Positions 42,051-51,432 of a stretch of DNA of 64,000 nt are shown here, one piece after another. Source of the DNA: Lysinibacillus_B sp050613145 (GTDB lineage Bacteria; Bacillota; Bacilli; Bacillales_A; Planococcaceae); the NCBI RefSeq assembly GCF_050613145.1, contig NZ_CP192507.1:2170001-2234000 (forward strand). Direction: 5' to 3'. The number at the start of each line of letters is the position of its first letter. Position 1 is the stretch's first letter. Made by a program: the position numbers and the translations under genes. The notes beneath the pieces were generated by a model. The model worked only from the letters and a program-made list of their open reading frames with translations, made no database searches and was not told the origin of the DNA.

Positions 42051-44303
42051 TTAATTTAAATGTTCCGCAAAGAAGTCAACCATTGCATTGTAAAATTCAA
42101 TACGGTTTTCTTCATTAGCGAAGCCATGTCCTTCATTGTCCTTGACCATATATTGTACGTCAACGCCTCTTTTTCTTAGCGCTTCAACAATTTGGTCAGA
42201 CTCTTGTTTATTGACACGTGGATCATTTGCCCCCTGTGCAACAAATAAAGGTGTTTTAATTTTATCGACATGGAATACTGGTGAAGCTGCTTTTAACAAT
42301 TCCTTATCTTTTTCAGGATGCCCTACTCGCTCATAAAACATATTGCGTTGTGTTTCCCAATATGGTGGAATTGTGTCGAGTAATGTAAAGATATTTGAAA
42401 CCCCTACATAATCTACCGCTGCTGCATAAAGGTCTGGTGTAAATGTAATCCCAGCTAATGTTGCATACCCGCCAAATGAAGCACCGTAAATCCCGATGTT
42501 CTCAGGGTCTGCAATGCCTTGGTCAATCGCCCATTGTACACCATCAGTGATATCACCTTGAATTTTTAAGCCCCATTGTTTATTACCTGCATCTACAAAC
42601 GCTTTCCCATAACCTGTTGACGATCTAAAGTTCATTTGCAGAACAGCATAGCCGCGGTTTGCTAATAACTGAACTTCATAGTTGAATCCCCATACATCAC
42701 GAGCCCATGGTCCACCGTGTGGAATAACAATTAACGGTAAGTCTTCAGCTACTTTATTCTTTGGTAATGTTAAATAGCCATGAATCGTTAAGCCGTCTCT
42801 ACTTTTATATGAAATAGAGTGCATTTCTGCTAAGCTGTTCACATCTAACCAAGAGGCTAGTTCTGCTAATGGTGTGATTGCATCAGTGTCAGCATCATAA
42901 TAATAGTATTGACCGTACACTGTATCGCTCGAAACACTTACGATAAATTTCGTCATTTCTTTGTTATAATCATTAATACCTAATTCACTCTCATGTACAC
43001 CTAGCTTTTCTTTGATTTGGTTAAAAATTTGTTCAAATTCGCTATCGAAAAATTCGTAATGTACTTTATCCGTAATGTATGCACCGTAAAGAAGCTGATC
43101 CTTCGATGAACTATACAATGCACCTGCAATATCTACATTAGGATTTGAGAAAACGACTTCTTCATTGCCTTTTAAATCAAATTTGACTAGTTCAATCTTA
43201 TCACGCCCTTTATTGGATCTAGCGTAAATAGATTGATTATCTTGTGAAAACCCTAGTGGAGATACCGTATCACCAGCTTCAATCTCCATGAATGGTTTAA
43301 ATTCCTCTTCTTCCGTCTCACGGTATAAAACAGTCCCTATAACTCCATCTGTTGCAACAGCCATACGAATTTGCCCATTGCTATCAGGAATCCAACTTTG
43401 AATATTCCCAGGGTTTTTTGCAACTAATTTTGTTTCACCTGTTGTTACATTTAATTTGTACACGTCAAATACAGTTGCATCTTCTTTATTCATCATAATT
43501 AAGATTTCATCTTTGACATCCTTTAAATAATCAATTGGATATGCGACAACATTCGGATATGGTGTTAAATCTTGCTCTGTTGCACCATTAAATGACGAAG
43601 AATAAATATGGTAGTTTTCATCCCCGCCATTATCTTTCAAATAGAAAACATGATCATCTTTCCAGAAAAATCCCGCAATATCGCGATCCGTTGTGCTCGT
43701 TACTCGCACTGGCTCACTATCACCGTTCATATTTTTGACGAACACATTTAAACGATTTTCCCACTCAGAAGCAAAAGAAATGTACTGTCCATCTGGAGAA
43801 AGCTGATACGCTAAATTTCCAGGGTTTCTCATGAAATCTTCTACTGAAATTTCAGCTACTCCTGTGTTATCAATATCTTTATTTAAATATTTTTGTACAT
43901 TATGAAAGATTTTGTATGAATTTTTTTCTGTAACTGGCTGTAAAATCGAAATGCCTTTAAAGAATCCTAGTTTGCTAGCTGATTTTCTATAGTCAACTAA
44001 CATTTCCTCATTCTCTTCTAAACCTAATGCTTTTATTAACACAAGTGCAGCTTCATTTTGTGTAATATAAGCATTTTCATCTTCAAACTGATAATCCCCA
44101 AGCCAATTCTCTATAATTTCCGCTCGCATGTAGTCCGAACCATGCTCGTACGTTAAAGCAGTGACAGCTTTTTCAAGAAAAGCTTTAATTGTCACTTGGT
44201 TACTTTCATTTGTAACAGCTGTCGTATCGTTTGCTAAAGCGGTAACTGGTATTGAAACGGCTAACGCTGCTACTAAAATGAATGATAACAATCGTTTTAT
44301 CAT
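42051..44303 (-). CDS. Secreted S9-family prolyl-oligopeptidase-type peptidase
   Basis: The 750-residue protein has a signal peptide (about 1-25, ending ALAND). An N-terminal helical region (about 35-130) contains ITQNEAALVLIKALGL, which looks like one S-layer-homology motif. A WD-like beta-propeller (about 150-490) and a C-terminal alpha/beta-hydrolase peptidase domain follow. The triad is Ser609 (GASFGGY), Asp694 (GANDPR) and His726 (NEGHGF). It should cleave short peptides outside the cell. The SLH-like part could tie it to the wall, but one motif instead of three makes this uncertain. Confidence 0.9.
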   Translation of the reverse strand: MIKRLLSFILVAALAVSIPVTALANDTTAVTNESNQVTIKAFLEKAVTALTYEHGSDYMRAEIIENWLGDYQFEDENAYITQNEAALVLIKALGLEENEEMLVDYRKSASKLGFFKGISILQPVTEKNSYKIFHNVQKYLNKDIDNTGVAEISVEDFMRNPGNLAYQLSPDGQYISFASEWENRLNVFVKNMNGDSEPVRVTSTTDRDIAGFFWKDDHVFYLKDNGGDENYHIYSSSFNGATEQDLTPYPNVVAYPIDYLKDVKDEILIMMNKEDATVFDVYKLNVTTGETKLVAKNPGNIQSWIPDSNGQIRMAVATDGVIGTVLYRETEEEEFKPFMEIEAGDTVSPLGFSQDNQSIYARSNKGRDKIELVKFDLKGNEEVVFSNPNVDIAGALYSSSKDQLLYGAYITDKVHYEFFDSEFEQIFNQIKEKLGVHESELGINDYNKEMTKFIVSVSSDTVYGQYYYYDADTDAITPLAELASWLDVNSLAEMHSISYKSRDGLTIHGYLTLPKNKVAEDLPLIVIPHGGPWARDVWGFNYEVQLLANRGYAVLQMNFRSSTGYGKAFVDAGNKQWGLKIQGDITDGVQWAIDQGIADPENIGIYGASFGGYATLAGITFTPDLYAAAVDYVGVSNIFTLLDTIPPYWETQRNMFYERVGHPEKDKELLKAASPVFHVDKIKTPLFVAQGANDPRVNKQESDQIVEALRKRGVDVQYMVKDNEGHGFANEENRIEFYNAMVDFFAEHLN

Positions 44304-44464
44304 TCAACCTTCCCCCTTTCATTTGTTACACTACTAATGATAAAGGAATAAATAAAATATGGTAATTTTTATTAAAAAATTCAAAATTAATACATATTAA
44401 GGGGTCTTTTTGTTAATAAATTTATTTTTCTGAAACTTTATTGGTTAGTAAAACGTATAGGGGG

Positions 44465-44483
44465 AAAATGCGGATTTACAACG
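44465..44483 (-). repeat. 19-base sequence shared with 6215-6233 (inverted orientation)
   Basis: The minus strand reads CGTTGTAAATCCGCATTTT, identical to 6215-6233. It is followed on the plus strand by an orphan terminator (44504-44547). The two together look like the end of a decayed insertion sequence. The gap 44304-44707 holds no gene. Confidence 0.5.
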
Positions 44484-44503
44484 ATAAGGAAATTAAGATA
44501 AAG

Positions 44504-44547
44504 AAGCCTAACTTCTCAGTTTTAAATTTGAGAAGTTGGGCTTTTTT
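44504..44547 (+). terminator. Orphan plus-strand terminator
   Basis: AAGCCTAACTTCTCA pairs with TGAGAAGTTGGGCTT (one G-T pair) and is followed by six T. No plus-strand gene precedes it in this gap. It may shield an element end from read-through, or end an unseen small RNA. Confidence 0.75.
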
Positions 44548-44707
44548 CGTTACAAATCTAATAAAGGCTCCCATTCCCTAATGAGGAGACATATTGAACC
44601 TTTAACAAAGGCTTGTATCTGCAACCGATACCTGTACCTTGGCATTATTTAAGTATCACATCTACTTTAAAAACGTTACGACATTATTTAAAAGCTACAT
44701 CACCTAA

Positions 44708-45823
44708 TTAGATTTCTCTTTTAATAGTATTTGTATAACGTTTGGTAGGAAGATTACTCAAGTAAGTCCAGAACAATTCAAACGGTCCTCTCTCAAAGAA
44801 TTTTAGCCATACGTATGAGAATGCCATCATGAATAATACAATACCTAGCCAAATGGCAGCGATAACGAACAAACTGTGCGCTTGTGCTAGTCCAAATCCC
44901 CACGAATAAAACAAGACAGAAGCAAGGATATTTTGTAAAATATAGCATGATAGTGCCATCTTCCCAATTCTACTTAGTGCTTGTTGAATACGCGGGAAGA
45001 ATTGATGACGATCTATCCAAAATACAAGACCTAAATATCCAATTGCTACAACTGGTGCAGCTATATATCGGTCAAGCCCTGTTAATACAATTGAAGCAAG
45101 TGTTAATGGAAAACCGATCGCTAACCCCCATAGCATCAAACGATTTTGCAACTTAATACTTGCCTTATCCATTTTCAATAATCCTTTGCGAACTAATAAC
45201 ACACCGACTAAAAATAAGAAAATATTCATTGGGATAATCGTAATCGCCTCACCACGTAGCGCAATAAAATTTGTTAAGCGATGCGATACCTGTTCCATCC
45301 ACGTCGTATTCGTTAATATGCCTGTCGTCGAGTTAGCAATTAATGAGTTTCTTGGAGCAATTAGTGTCGTATAAACTTGATAAGCAAGGTGAACCACCCC
45401 GGCACTAATCATGGTAATCCATATTGTTTTATCTGATTTTTGAATAATATAGGCAACAAAGAGACCCGTGACTGCATAACTCATGAGCACATCATATTCA
45501 AAAACAAATACGAAATGCAGTAGCCCATCTATAAATAGTAAAATCATTGACCATGCATAGAGTTTATAAAACGGGAGTCCACGTCTTTTGTAGCTCGCAT
45601 ACTTCAGCTGCATCCCTATTCCAAACATAATCGTAAGCAGACCGAGAAACTTACCATTTGTAATTATTCCACCTAGAGCATAGGCAATCCAAAACAACGA
45701 TGAGACCTGATCAATATCCTCTGCCCCCATTTGCTGAATACCCGCGAAAAGCCATACGTTTGTACCGAGAGTTCCAATAATAGCAATGCCTCTCGCAACA
45801 TCCAGCATTTTAATTCTTTTCAT
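44708..45823 (-). CDS. DUF418 family membrane protein (YeiB-like)
   Basis: This 371-residue protein has about ten helices. It shows the DUF418 features KMLDVARGIAIIGTLG at the start and, near the end, GKMALSCYILQNILASVLFY followed by FERGPFELFW. Function is unknown; the fold is related to membrane acyltransferases. I chose the second of two adjacent ATGs because it is better spaced from GGAGG. It lies 24 bases after the ABC permease and probably belongs to the same operon, which hints at a role in envelope defence. Confidence 0.87.
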   Translation of the reverse strand: MKRIKMLDVARGIAIIGTLGTNVWLFAGIQQMGAEDIDQVSSLFWIAYALGGIITNGKFLGLLTIMFGIGMQLKYASYKRRGLPFYKLYAWSMILLFIDGLLHFVFVFEYDVLMSYAVTGLFVAYIIQKSDKTIWITMISAGVVHLAYQVYTTLIAPRNSLIANSTTGILTNTTWMEQVSHRLTNFIALRGEAITIIPMNIFLFLVGVLLVRKGLLKMDKASIKLQNRLMLWGLAIGFPLTLASIVLTGLDRYIAAPVVAIGYLGLVFWIDRHQFFPRIQQALSRIGKMALSCYILQNILASVLFYSWGFGLAQAHSLFVIAAIWLGIVLFMMAFSYVWLKFFERGPFELFWTYLSNLPTKRYTNTIKREI

Positions 45824-45849
45824 CATTACCTCCGTAAAAAAATAGATTT

Positions 45850-47826
45850 TTAATCTAATGCGTCAATTGCTCTTCGATTATATTGATAGGTCACAATAAA
45901 GTAGAAGCTATACATACCAATCATCAATATGAAAGAAAGAATGACACTTTTTACTACTGACCACGTTGTTAAATTTGCAAATTGTGGAATAGTTAATATA
46001 TTAAAAGCGAGACCATGTAGAAATGCTATGCCAACAGGCAAACTATAATATAAGAATTGTTGTTGCAATACACTTTTTTGTATTTTCCTCTTCGATACAC
46101 CGAGCTGCCGGAGTATTTGATAATTTGTAAAGCTTTGTTCCTCCTGCCCTAGTATGTGTAGAGATAGTAGCGTTAAAGAAGTGAGTAACAACGTAAGTCC
46201 AACATAGACACCAATATAAGATACAGTAATGTTAGAAGTTGTAAGCTCAACTGTTACGACTTCCTTCGTATCCATCGAAAGATTAATGTTATGCTCTCGA
46301 TAGTCATGTAAAAAGGTTGAACCATTATCTTTATAAACTCCATTCCAAATATAGCGATTAATTTGCTGATCATGAAGCCAATCGTCTGCTACAATTAGCA
46401 TGCCGCCATCTAAAACAAGATTAGACGTCTCGGGCACGAGTGTTGTAACCGTGCTAGCTTTAGGTTTAAACTGCTGATCTTGCCAAAAAAAGCCCCCTTT
46501 ACCTGCTCGAAGTTGTTTTTCAAATGCTTTTTTAAATTTCTTTTGTGGTGAATTCAGGATATATTCATTATCTTCAAGCTGAGTTGGTGCAAGACCTTGC
46601 AGCTTACGTATTTTATTGTAATCTGATAGCTTGAGCATCAGAACATCTTTTCCTTTTTGCATATCAAATGCAGGTAACATAATGTCATCATTTGTATAAA
46701 GAGCAATTTGTGCGTAATCTTTGAAATAATGGTTTATTGTTAAATCATTTTTCTCTAGCTGTTCTTCAACAAATGTAGAAGCATTTTGGCTTTCATTCGG
46801 AAATACTGTAAAACTCACATCATACGGTGTTCCCTGCTCTAAATTAATCATCATCTCTTTTCCAAGGTTGATGCTCATTGGCATGATTAGAAACGCAATA
46901 AATAGAACAAGCGTAACAACGCTTAAAGATAAGCTAGAAGATGTCATCTTCTTTCGCAACTGTGATACTGTAAAAGACTGAATATCCCTGTAATAACGAC
47001 TACGACGTTTTTCTACAAAGTGAATGATAGAATCCATTCCTGCAAAAATGATAAGCGTATTACCAAGTGCCATGCTGATTAAAGCGAGACCAAAAGTATA
47101 TGTGAATGAAAATGGCATTGTCCAAAACATCCAGTAAGCGAACACCCATAATAAAATGGCAACAACAGATGATAGAAGTTTCATTTTTGATACATGAGTG
47201 ATCTTCTCATTCTTCTCTTCCGCATGTAAAAGTTCTAATATCGTAAGTGATTTCAATTGCTTCTTGTTATATATTTGGGCAATGAATAATACGAGTACAA
47301 CTAACAATACTGTACAAATGAGAGCTACTGGAGAAAGAATAAATTGAAATGAGACTGAACCAACTCCGATAAGCTTCCCAGTAATTAGCGCCAACGCTTG
47401 AGATAAAAAGAAGCCAAGCCCAATTCCAACTACAAGTGCAAAAAATCCAATTTGACGGTTTTCACGGCTAATAAGCTTAGTGACTTCTTTGCGTCCCATC
47501 CCTAAAGAAAGATAAATGCCAAACTCCTTTTTCCGCTTTAAAATAATGAGTCGATTTGAATATACAATGAGGAATGCAGTTAAAAAACTAGTAAAAACAG
47601 AAATCACCATCATCATACCAATTGCAAACGGTAAATAACTTAGCGTATCTTCAATCCCTAACAGCTCAAACTGTGCACCAATGGAGTTAAACATATAAAA
47701 AAGTGCAATTGAAAAGACAAGCGTTAGAAAATAAATAAAATAATTGCGCTTATTCCTTTTCATATTCTGCTTCGCCAAGTTATTTAAATATAACGTCGAT
47801 GCTTTTTTACCATTAGTAATCTGCAT
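45850..47826 (-). CDS. Bce-type ABC transporter permease (FtsX-like)
   Basis: This 658-residue permease has ten helices: two FtsX-like domains and a large extracellular domain of about 200 residues between helices 7 and 8 (around EQGTPYDVSFTVFP to ITVSYIGVYVG). That layout is specific to BceB-type peptide-antibiotic detoxification pumps, where the loop recognises the lipid-bound antibiotic. The ATG chosen (MQITNGKKAS) follows GGAGG, and its start overlaps the end of the ATPase gene by 14 bases. The antibiotic class (bacitracin, nisin-like or other) cannot be read from the sequence. Confidence 0.9.
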   Translation of the reverse strand: MQITNGKKASTLYLNNLAKQNMKRNKRNYFIYFLTLVFSIALFYMFNSIGAQFELLGIEDTLSYLPFAIGMMMVISVFTSFLTAFLIVYSNRLIILKRKKEFGIYLSLGMGRKEVTKLISRENRQIGFFALVVGIGLGFFLSQALALITGKLIGVGSVSFQFILSPVALICTVLLVVLVLFIAQIYNKKQLKSLTILELLHAEEKNEKITHVSKMKLLSSVVAILLWVFAYWMFWTMPFSFTYTFGLALISMALGNTLIIFAGMDSIIHFVEKRRSRYYRDIQSFTVSQLRKKMTSSSLSLSVVTLVLFIAFLIMPMSINLGKEMMINLEQGTPYDVSFTVFPNESQNASTFVEEQLEKNDLTINHYFKDYAQIALYTNDDIMLPAFDMQKGKDVLMLKLSDYNKIRKLQGLAPTQLEDNEYILNSPQKKFKKAFEKQLRAGKGGFFWQDQQFKPKASTVTTLVPETSNLVLDGGMLIVADDWLHDQQINRYIWNGVYKDNGSTFLHDYREHNINLSMDTKEVVTVELTTSNITVSYIGVYVGLTLLLTSLTLLSLHILGQEEQSFTNYQILRQLGVSKRKIQKSVLQQQFLYYSLPVGIAFLHGLAFNILTIPQFANLTTWSVVKSVILSFILMIGMYSFYFIVTYQYNRRAIDALD

Positions 47827-48583
47827 AATAGGAGCCTCCTCCAAGGGTCGATTGTACATTCATAACTTGATCAAAGAACTCCTTACGACTCGCATCGCCC
47901 TTTACAAGCTCATGGTAGATTTTACCGTCCTTAATAAACAATATACGGTGACAAAAGCTTGCTGAAAATGCGTCATGTGTCACCATCACAATTGTAGTGT
48001 GTTGCTCCTTGTTCAAATTTCCCATTACATTTAACAGACCAACAGATGATTTCGAATCAAGGGCACCGGTGGGCTCATCAGCTAATAATAAGGACGGCTC
48101 GGTAATTACAGCACGAGCTGCAGCAATGCGCTGACGTTGACCTCCAGATACTTCATATGGATATTTATCCTTTAACTGTTCTATTTCGAGCTTTTTCATA
48201 ATGATTGCAACTCGCTCTTGAATTTGCTTGTATGGTACCTGATTAATCGATAGTGCAAGTGCGATGTTATCAAAGGCAGTTAGGCTATCAATCAAATTAA
48301 AATGCTGAAAAATAAAGCCTAAATCCTTTTTCCTATACTGATTAACTTGTTCTTCTCCAAGTCCTGATAAAGGAGATCCCTTGAGTAAAATTTGCCCCCG
48401 GTCAATGGTATCGATTGTAGATATTGCATTTAGAAGTGTTGTTTTTCCACTTCCAGATGGACCCATAATACCAACAAATTCACCTTCTTTAATTGTAAAC
48501 GTGATATCATCAAGCGCTTTTGTTAACTGCGTACCATTTTTAAATACTTTGCTAACATGTTCTACTTGTAATAACTCTGCCAT
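47813..48583 (-). CDS. Bce-type ABC transporter ATP-binding protein
   Basis: A 256-residue ATPase: Walker A GPSGSGKTT, Q-loop FIFQHFNLI, signature VSGGQRQRIAAARA and Walker B LLLADEPTGALD. It powers the permease encoded next to it. The ATG chosen (MAELLQVEHV) lies 5 bases after GAGGTGG; a GTG three codons earlier is part of that site. It is separated from the sensor kinase gene by 78 bases, where a response-regulator-controlled promoter is expected. Confidence 0.93.
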   Translation of the reverse strand: MAELLQVEHVSKVFKNGTQLTKALDDITFTIKEGEFVGIMGPSGSGKTTLLNAISTIDTIDRGQILLKGSPLSGLGEEQVNQYRKKDLGFIFQHFNLIDSLTAFDNIALALSINQVPYKQIQERVAIIMKKLEIEQLKDKYPYEVSGGQRQRIAAARAVITEPSLLLADEPTGALDSKSSVGLLNVMGNLNKEQHTTIVMVTHDAFSASFCHRILFIKDGKIYHELVKGDASRKEFFDQVMNVQSTLGGGSYYADY

Positions 48584-48661
48584 CTTGTCCACCTCTTTTA
48601 GATTATTTACTTAAAGTTTAAAAGGTTTAATGTACAAAATCGTAGATATAATAAAACATAA

Positions 48662-49672
48662 TTATAACAATGATGTAATATTTGCTTTTTGCATCGTTAA
48701 AAAGAAAGTCGTTCCCTTACCTTCAGTAGATTCCACCCGAATATCCATTCCCATTTTTTTAGCAAGTTGCTTGCATAAAAAAAGGCCGACACCTGTCGCA
48801 TTCGGATGTCGCCTACCATTTTCTCCAGTAAATCCACGGTCAAATATACGCGGCAAATCTTTTGCTGGAATACCTATACCATTGTCTGAAATGGTTAGAA
48901 CAATCTTTTCTCCTAGCACATGGCTTTCCAATGTTAGTTCTGGTTTTTTAGCCGTCGTACAATATTTTATCGAATTGACTAATAGTTGATTTAAAATAAA
49001 AAGGGTACGCTTTTGATCAAGCAATACAACGCCCTCAATTGGCCCCCAATTAATTTTGAATTCCTTCAGTAATAATGGCTTAATCTGTTGGTTCAAGCTT
49101 TGTTTTACAAGGGACTTCAGCTCCGTTTTATGTAAGATGAAGTCTTGCTCTGCCTCCTCAACCTGACTCAAATAAAGTGCCTGCTCAATATAGTGTTCTA
49201 GCGTATTCACTTCTTCTTCAACATTTTCCATGAGCGTATTGCGATTGTTTTCAGCAAGCAATCGAATTGTAGTAATTGGCGTCTTCATCTCATGCACCCA
49301 GGAGGTCATAAAATCCTTACGCTCCTCCCGATTCTTTAGTTCCTTTAGCTCAAGCTGATTTAAATGCTGCTGGTGAGATTGTAGTAAACGATAAATCATC
49401 TGACCTTCTGTAAAAGAAGGACGTCTTAGCTGGTTCAAACTAATATGTAATGATGTGGAAGTTTGTTCCGAAAGTACATCATAAAATGCCTTTCTACGAA
49501 ACCACTCATAGAAAAAAGTAGTGCTGTTTAGAATCATCAAGAATCCGACTACAATAGTGATAATCGACCAATCAATCTCCATTATCCAAAGAAAAAAAGC
49601 CGTACCAACACAACCAATTACATAAAGAAATATTGGTATTAGTTGATCTGCCAAATAGTCCGTAAACTTCAT
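48662..49672 (-). CDS. Bce-type intramembrane-sensing histidine kinase
   Basis: The 336-residue kinase has two membrane helices close together (about 11-30 and 36-54) and almost no extracellular loop, the hallmark of BceS-like kinases that sense through the ABC transporter. The phosphorylated His127 lies in SWVHEMKTPI. The ATPase region has NSIKYC (N-box), DNGIGI and GVGLFLCK. Its start overlaps the regulator gene by four bases. Confidence 0.92.
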   Translation of the reverse strand: MKFTDYLADQLIPIFLYVIGCVGTAFFLWIMEIDWSIITIVVGFLMILNSTTFFYEWFRRKAFYDVLSEQTSTSLHISLNQLRRPSFTEGQMIYRLLQSHQQHLNQLELKELKNREERKDFMTSWVHEMKTPITTIRLLAENNRNTLMENVEEEVNTLEHYIEQALYLSQVEEAEQDFILHKTELKSLVKQSLNQQIKPLLLKEFKINWGPIEGVVLLDQKRTLFILNQLLVNSIKYCTTAKKPELTLESHVLGEKIVLTISDNGIGIPAKDLPRIFDRGFTGENGRRHPNATGVGLFLCKQLAKKMGMDIRVESTEGKGTTFFLTMQKANITSLL

Positions 49673-50340
49673 ACTTGATACCCCATCCCATGCTTTGTAT
49701 GAATAAAATCCTCAATACCGATTTGCTCGAGTTTTTTACGTAAACGGTTGATATTCACTGTAAGAGTACTATCCTCTACGAAGAACTCCATTTCCCAAAG
49801 TGCTCGAATCAAATCAATCCGTGGCACAATGACGCCTGGCTGTCGCATAAGCTCTTTTAAAATACCCAGTTCATTTTTCGTTACCTCTATCTTGTGACCT
49901 TTAAAATGTACAGTCCCTTCAAGTAAATAAAGCACTACTCCTTTATGCTCTAACATCACTACGGTCCCCTGTTTTTTCGAACGTTTCAGCAAGGCTTCTA
50001 TTCGAGCTAATAATATATGTGTGTTAAATGGTTTTGTCACATAATCATCTGCCCCAGCCTGTAATCCACGCAGTTCATCAATCTCCGTAACCTGACTTGT
50101 CAACATGATGATTGGTAATAGTGTATGTTTACGTAATTCCTCCGCAATAAGAATTCCATTCATAAAAGGAAGATGCAAATCCAGCAATAATAGATCTCCA
50201 TCTACAGTTAGTATCTCCTCTACAACCTCCTGAACATTTCGCAATTCTTCAACAACATGCACCCTATAATTATTTCGCTGCAATAGTATGCCAAGCTCTT
50301 TTTGAAGCTTTACCTCATCCTCGACAATAATAACTTCCAT
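49669..50340 (-). CDS. Bce-type response regulator (OmpR family)
   Basis: This 223-residue regulator has a receiver domain (acidic pair in VEDEV, Asp54 in LLLDLHLPFMNG, Lys in YVTKPF) and an OmpR-type winged helix (about 130-223). It is first in the regulator-kinase-ATPase-permease-DUF418 series and probably activates the ABC genes when the pump meets its antibiotic. The 3' end of a decayed resolvase lies only 30 bases upstream. Confidence 0.93.
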   Translation of the reverse strand: MEVIIVEDEVKLQKELGILLQRNNYRVHVVEELRNVQEVVEEILTVDGDLLLLDLHLPFMNGILIAEELRKHTLLPIIMLTSQVTEIDELRGLQAGADDYVTKPFNTHILLARIEALLKRSKKQGTVVMLEHKGVVLYLLEGTVHFKGHKIEVTKNELGILKELMRQPGVIVPRIDLIRALWEMEFFVEDSTLTVNINRLRKKLEQIGIEDFIHTKHGMGYQV

Positions 50341-50370
50341 CTAAAAACCTCCAGATTTATTAAATATAAT

Positions 50371-50941
50371 TTAACTTTCTTCTAGCCTTCTATATAATGA
50401 AGCTCTTGAGACATTAGTAATTTCACAAATTTGATTTACAGTCATATTTCCTTTCTTATATAGCTTTATTGCATAATCCCTGCATGATTTTTATGATATT
50501 TCTTTAATATACCTTCAAATTCCCCTTCTTTCTTAGCCAACTCAATCCCTTCACGTTGTCCCCGCATGCGTATAAGAACTCGCTCTATTTGGTTAACACC
50601 AGCTATAACTGTAACTAAAAATTAGCTGTATAGATTATTACCCTCTGATAAATCTAGCCATGTATCGTTTATTGATTTTAAACTTGCCTTTTTACCTCTT
50701 ATATAATCAACTAATTCAAATAAATCTTGTGTACTTCGAGTAATACGAGTTAAGTCTGTCACATAAATAATGTCACCTTCGTGTAAATCTTCTAACATTT
50801 TTTGAAGTTGCTCACGATTCTTTGTTGCTCCAGAAACGTTTTCTTCAAAATAATATCCATTCCGATTTCGTTTAATTGCTGATATTGCCTTGAAGGATTC
50901 TGGCTAGTCGAGCTAACACGTATATACCCGATTTTCCGCAA
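50371..50941 (-). pseudogene. Tn3-type serine resolvase (tnpR), frameshifted
   Basis: Minus-strand frames join into a resolvase. It starts RKIGYIRVSSTSQNPSRQ with the catalytic Ser (frame 1). YYFEENVSGATKNREQLQKM through EGDIIYVTDLTRITRSTQDL with the catalytic arginines follows (frame 2). After an in-frame TAA the frame continues IAGVNQIERVLIRMRGQREG, and then a third frame gives the HTH (MTVNQICEITNVSRASLYRR). At least two frameshifts and one stop make it non-functional. It is divergent from a transposase remnant, the usual Tn3-family arrangement. Confidence 0.85.
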
Positions 50942-51015
50942 AATATCACCTCGTTTTTGAGACAAGTCTTATGAGACATTCTTAACTATGATTTTATCTG
51001 TCTACTATATTGGTA

Positions 51016-51041
51016 TCAATAAAGTACACTCTATTGATATA
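51016..51041. repeat. Inverted repeat in the former res region
   Basis: TATCAATA and TATTGATA flank 10 bases, between the decayed resolvase and transposase starts, where a res site is expected. Two GAGACA repeats occur nearby (about 50958-50980). Confidence 0.45.
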
Positions 51042-51088
51042 TAATTATACTAATAAACTAAATAATTGCAGAGATGGGATGATACAAT

Positions 51089-51241
51089 ATGAAAATTGCG
51101 AGAGGAAGAGAATTACTTACGCCAGATCAAAGACTAGCTCTTATGCAAATTACTGAGGATGAGAGGATATTGGGAACCTACTATACTTGTTTCAAACGGG
51201 ACTTATATATGTGCATTTTAATGTTCCAGCATAACGATTAA
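51089..51241 (+). pseudogene. Tn3-family transposase (tnpA), N-terminus joined to C-terminus by deletion
   Basis: The 50-codon frame begins KIARGRELLTPDQRLALMQI and continues ITEDERILGTYYTCFKRDL, the conserved N-terminus (DUF4158) of Tn3-family transposases. Right after residue 40 the family match stops. In another frame the next codons read YVHFNVPA then stop, which looks like the transposase C-terminus. About 900 codons have been lost by an internal deletion. Confidence 0.75.
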
Positions 51242-51318
51242 CTTTAAAAATCAGCCGCCATGTTGCCAGCTTATCGTCTCATTTGCTTGCATTTCGGCTA
51301 AAAATAAATGTTTTTTAA

Positions 51319-51432
51319 CGGTTCACTGTAGGATTTTTACCGGATATGGTAGGGTTTTGCTCATGTGGATGGTTTTGACCGGATGTAGCGACTTTTTGCT
51401 CGGATACCTTAGCTTTTTGACCGTTCACTGTC
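51319..51432. repeat. Degenerate tandem repeat of about 20 bp
   Basis: Five imperfect units share TTTT(T/G) followed by (A/G)CTC or ACC, then GGAT, as in TTTTTACCGGATATGGTAG and TTTTGACCGGATGTAGCGAC. The array is flanked on both sides by GTTCACTGT. It runs into the 3' end of the TPR-like gene. Confidence 0.6.
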
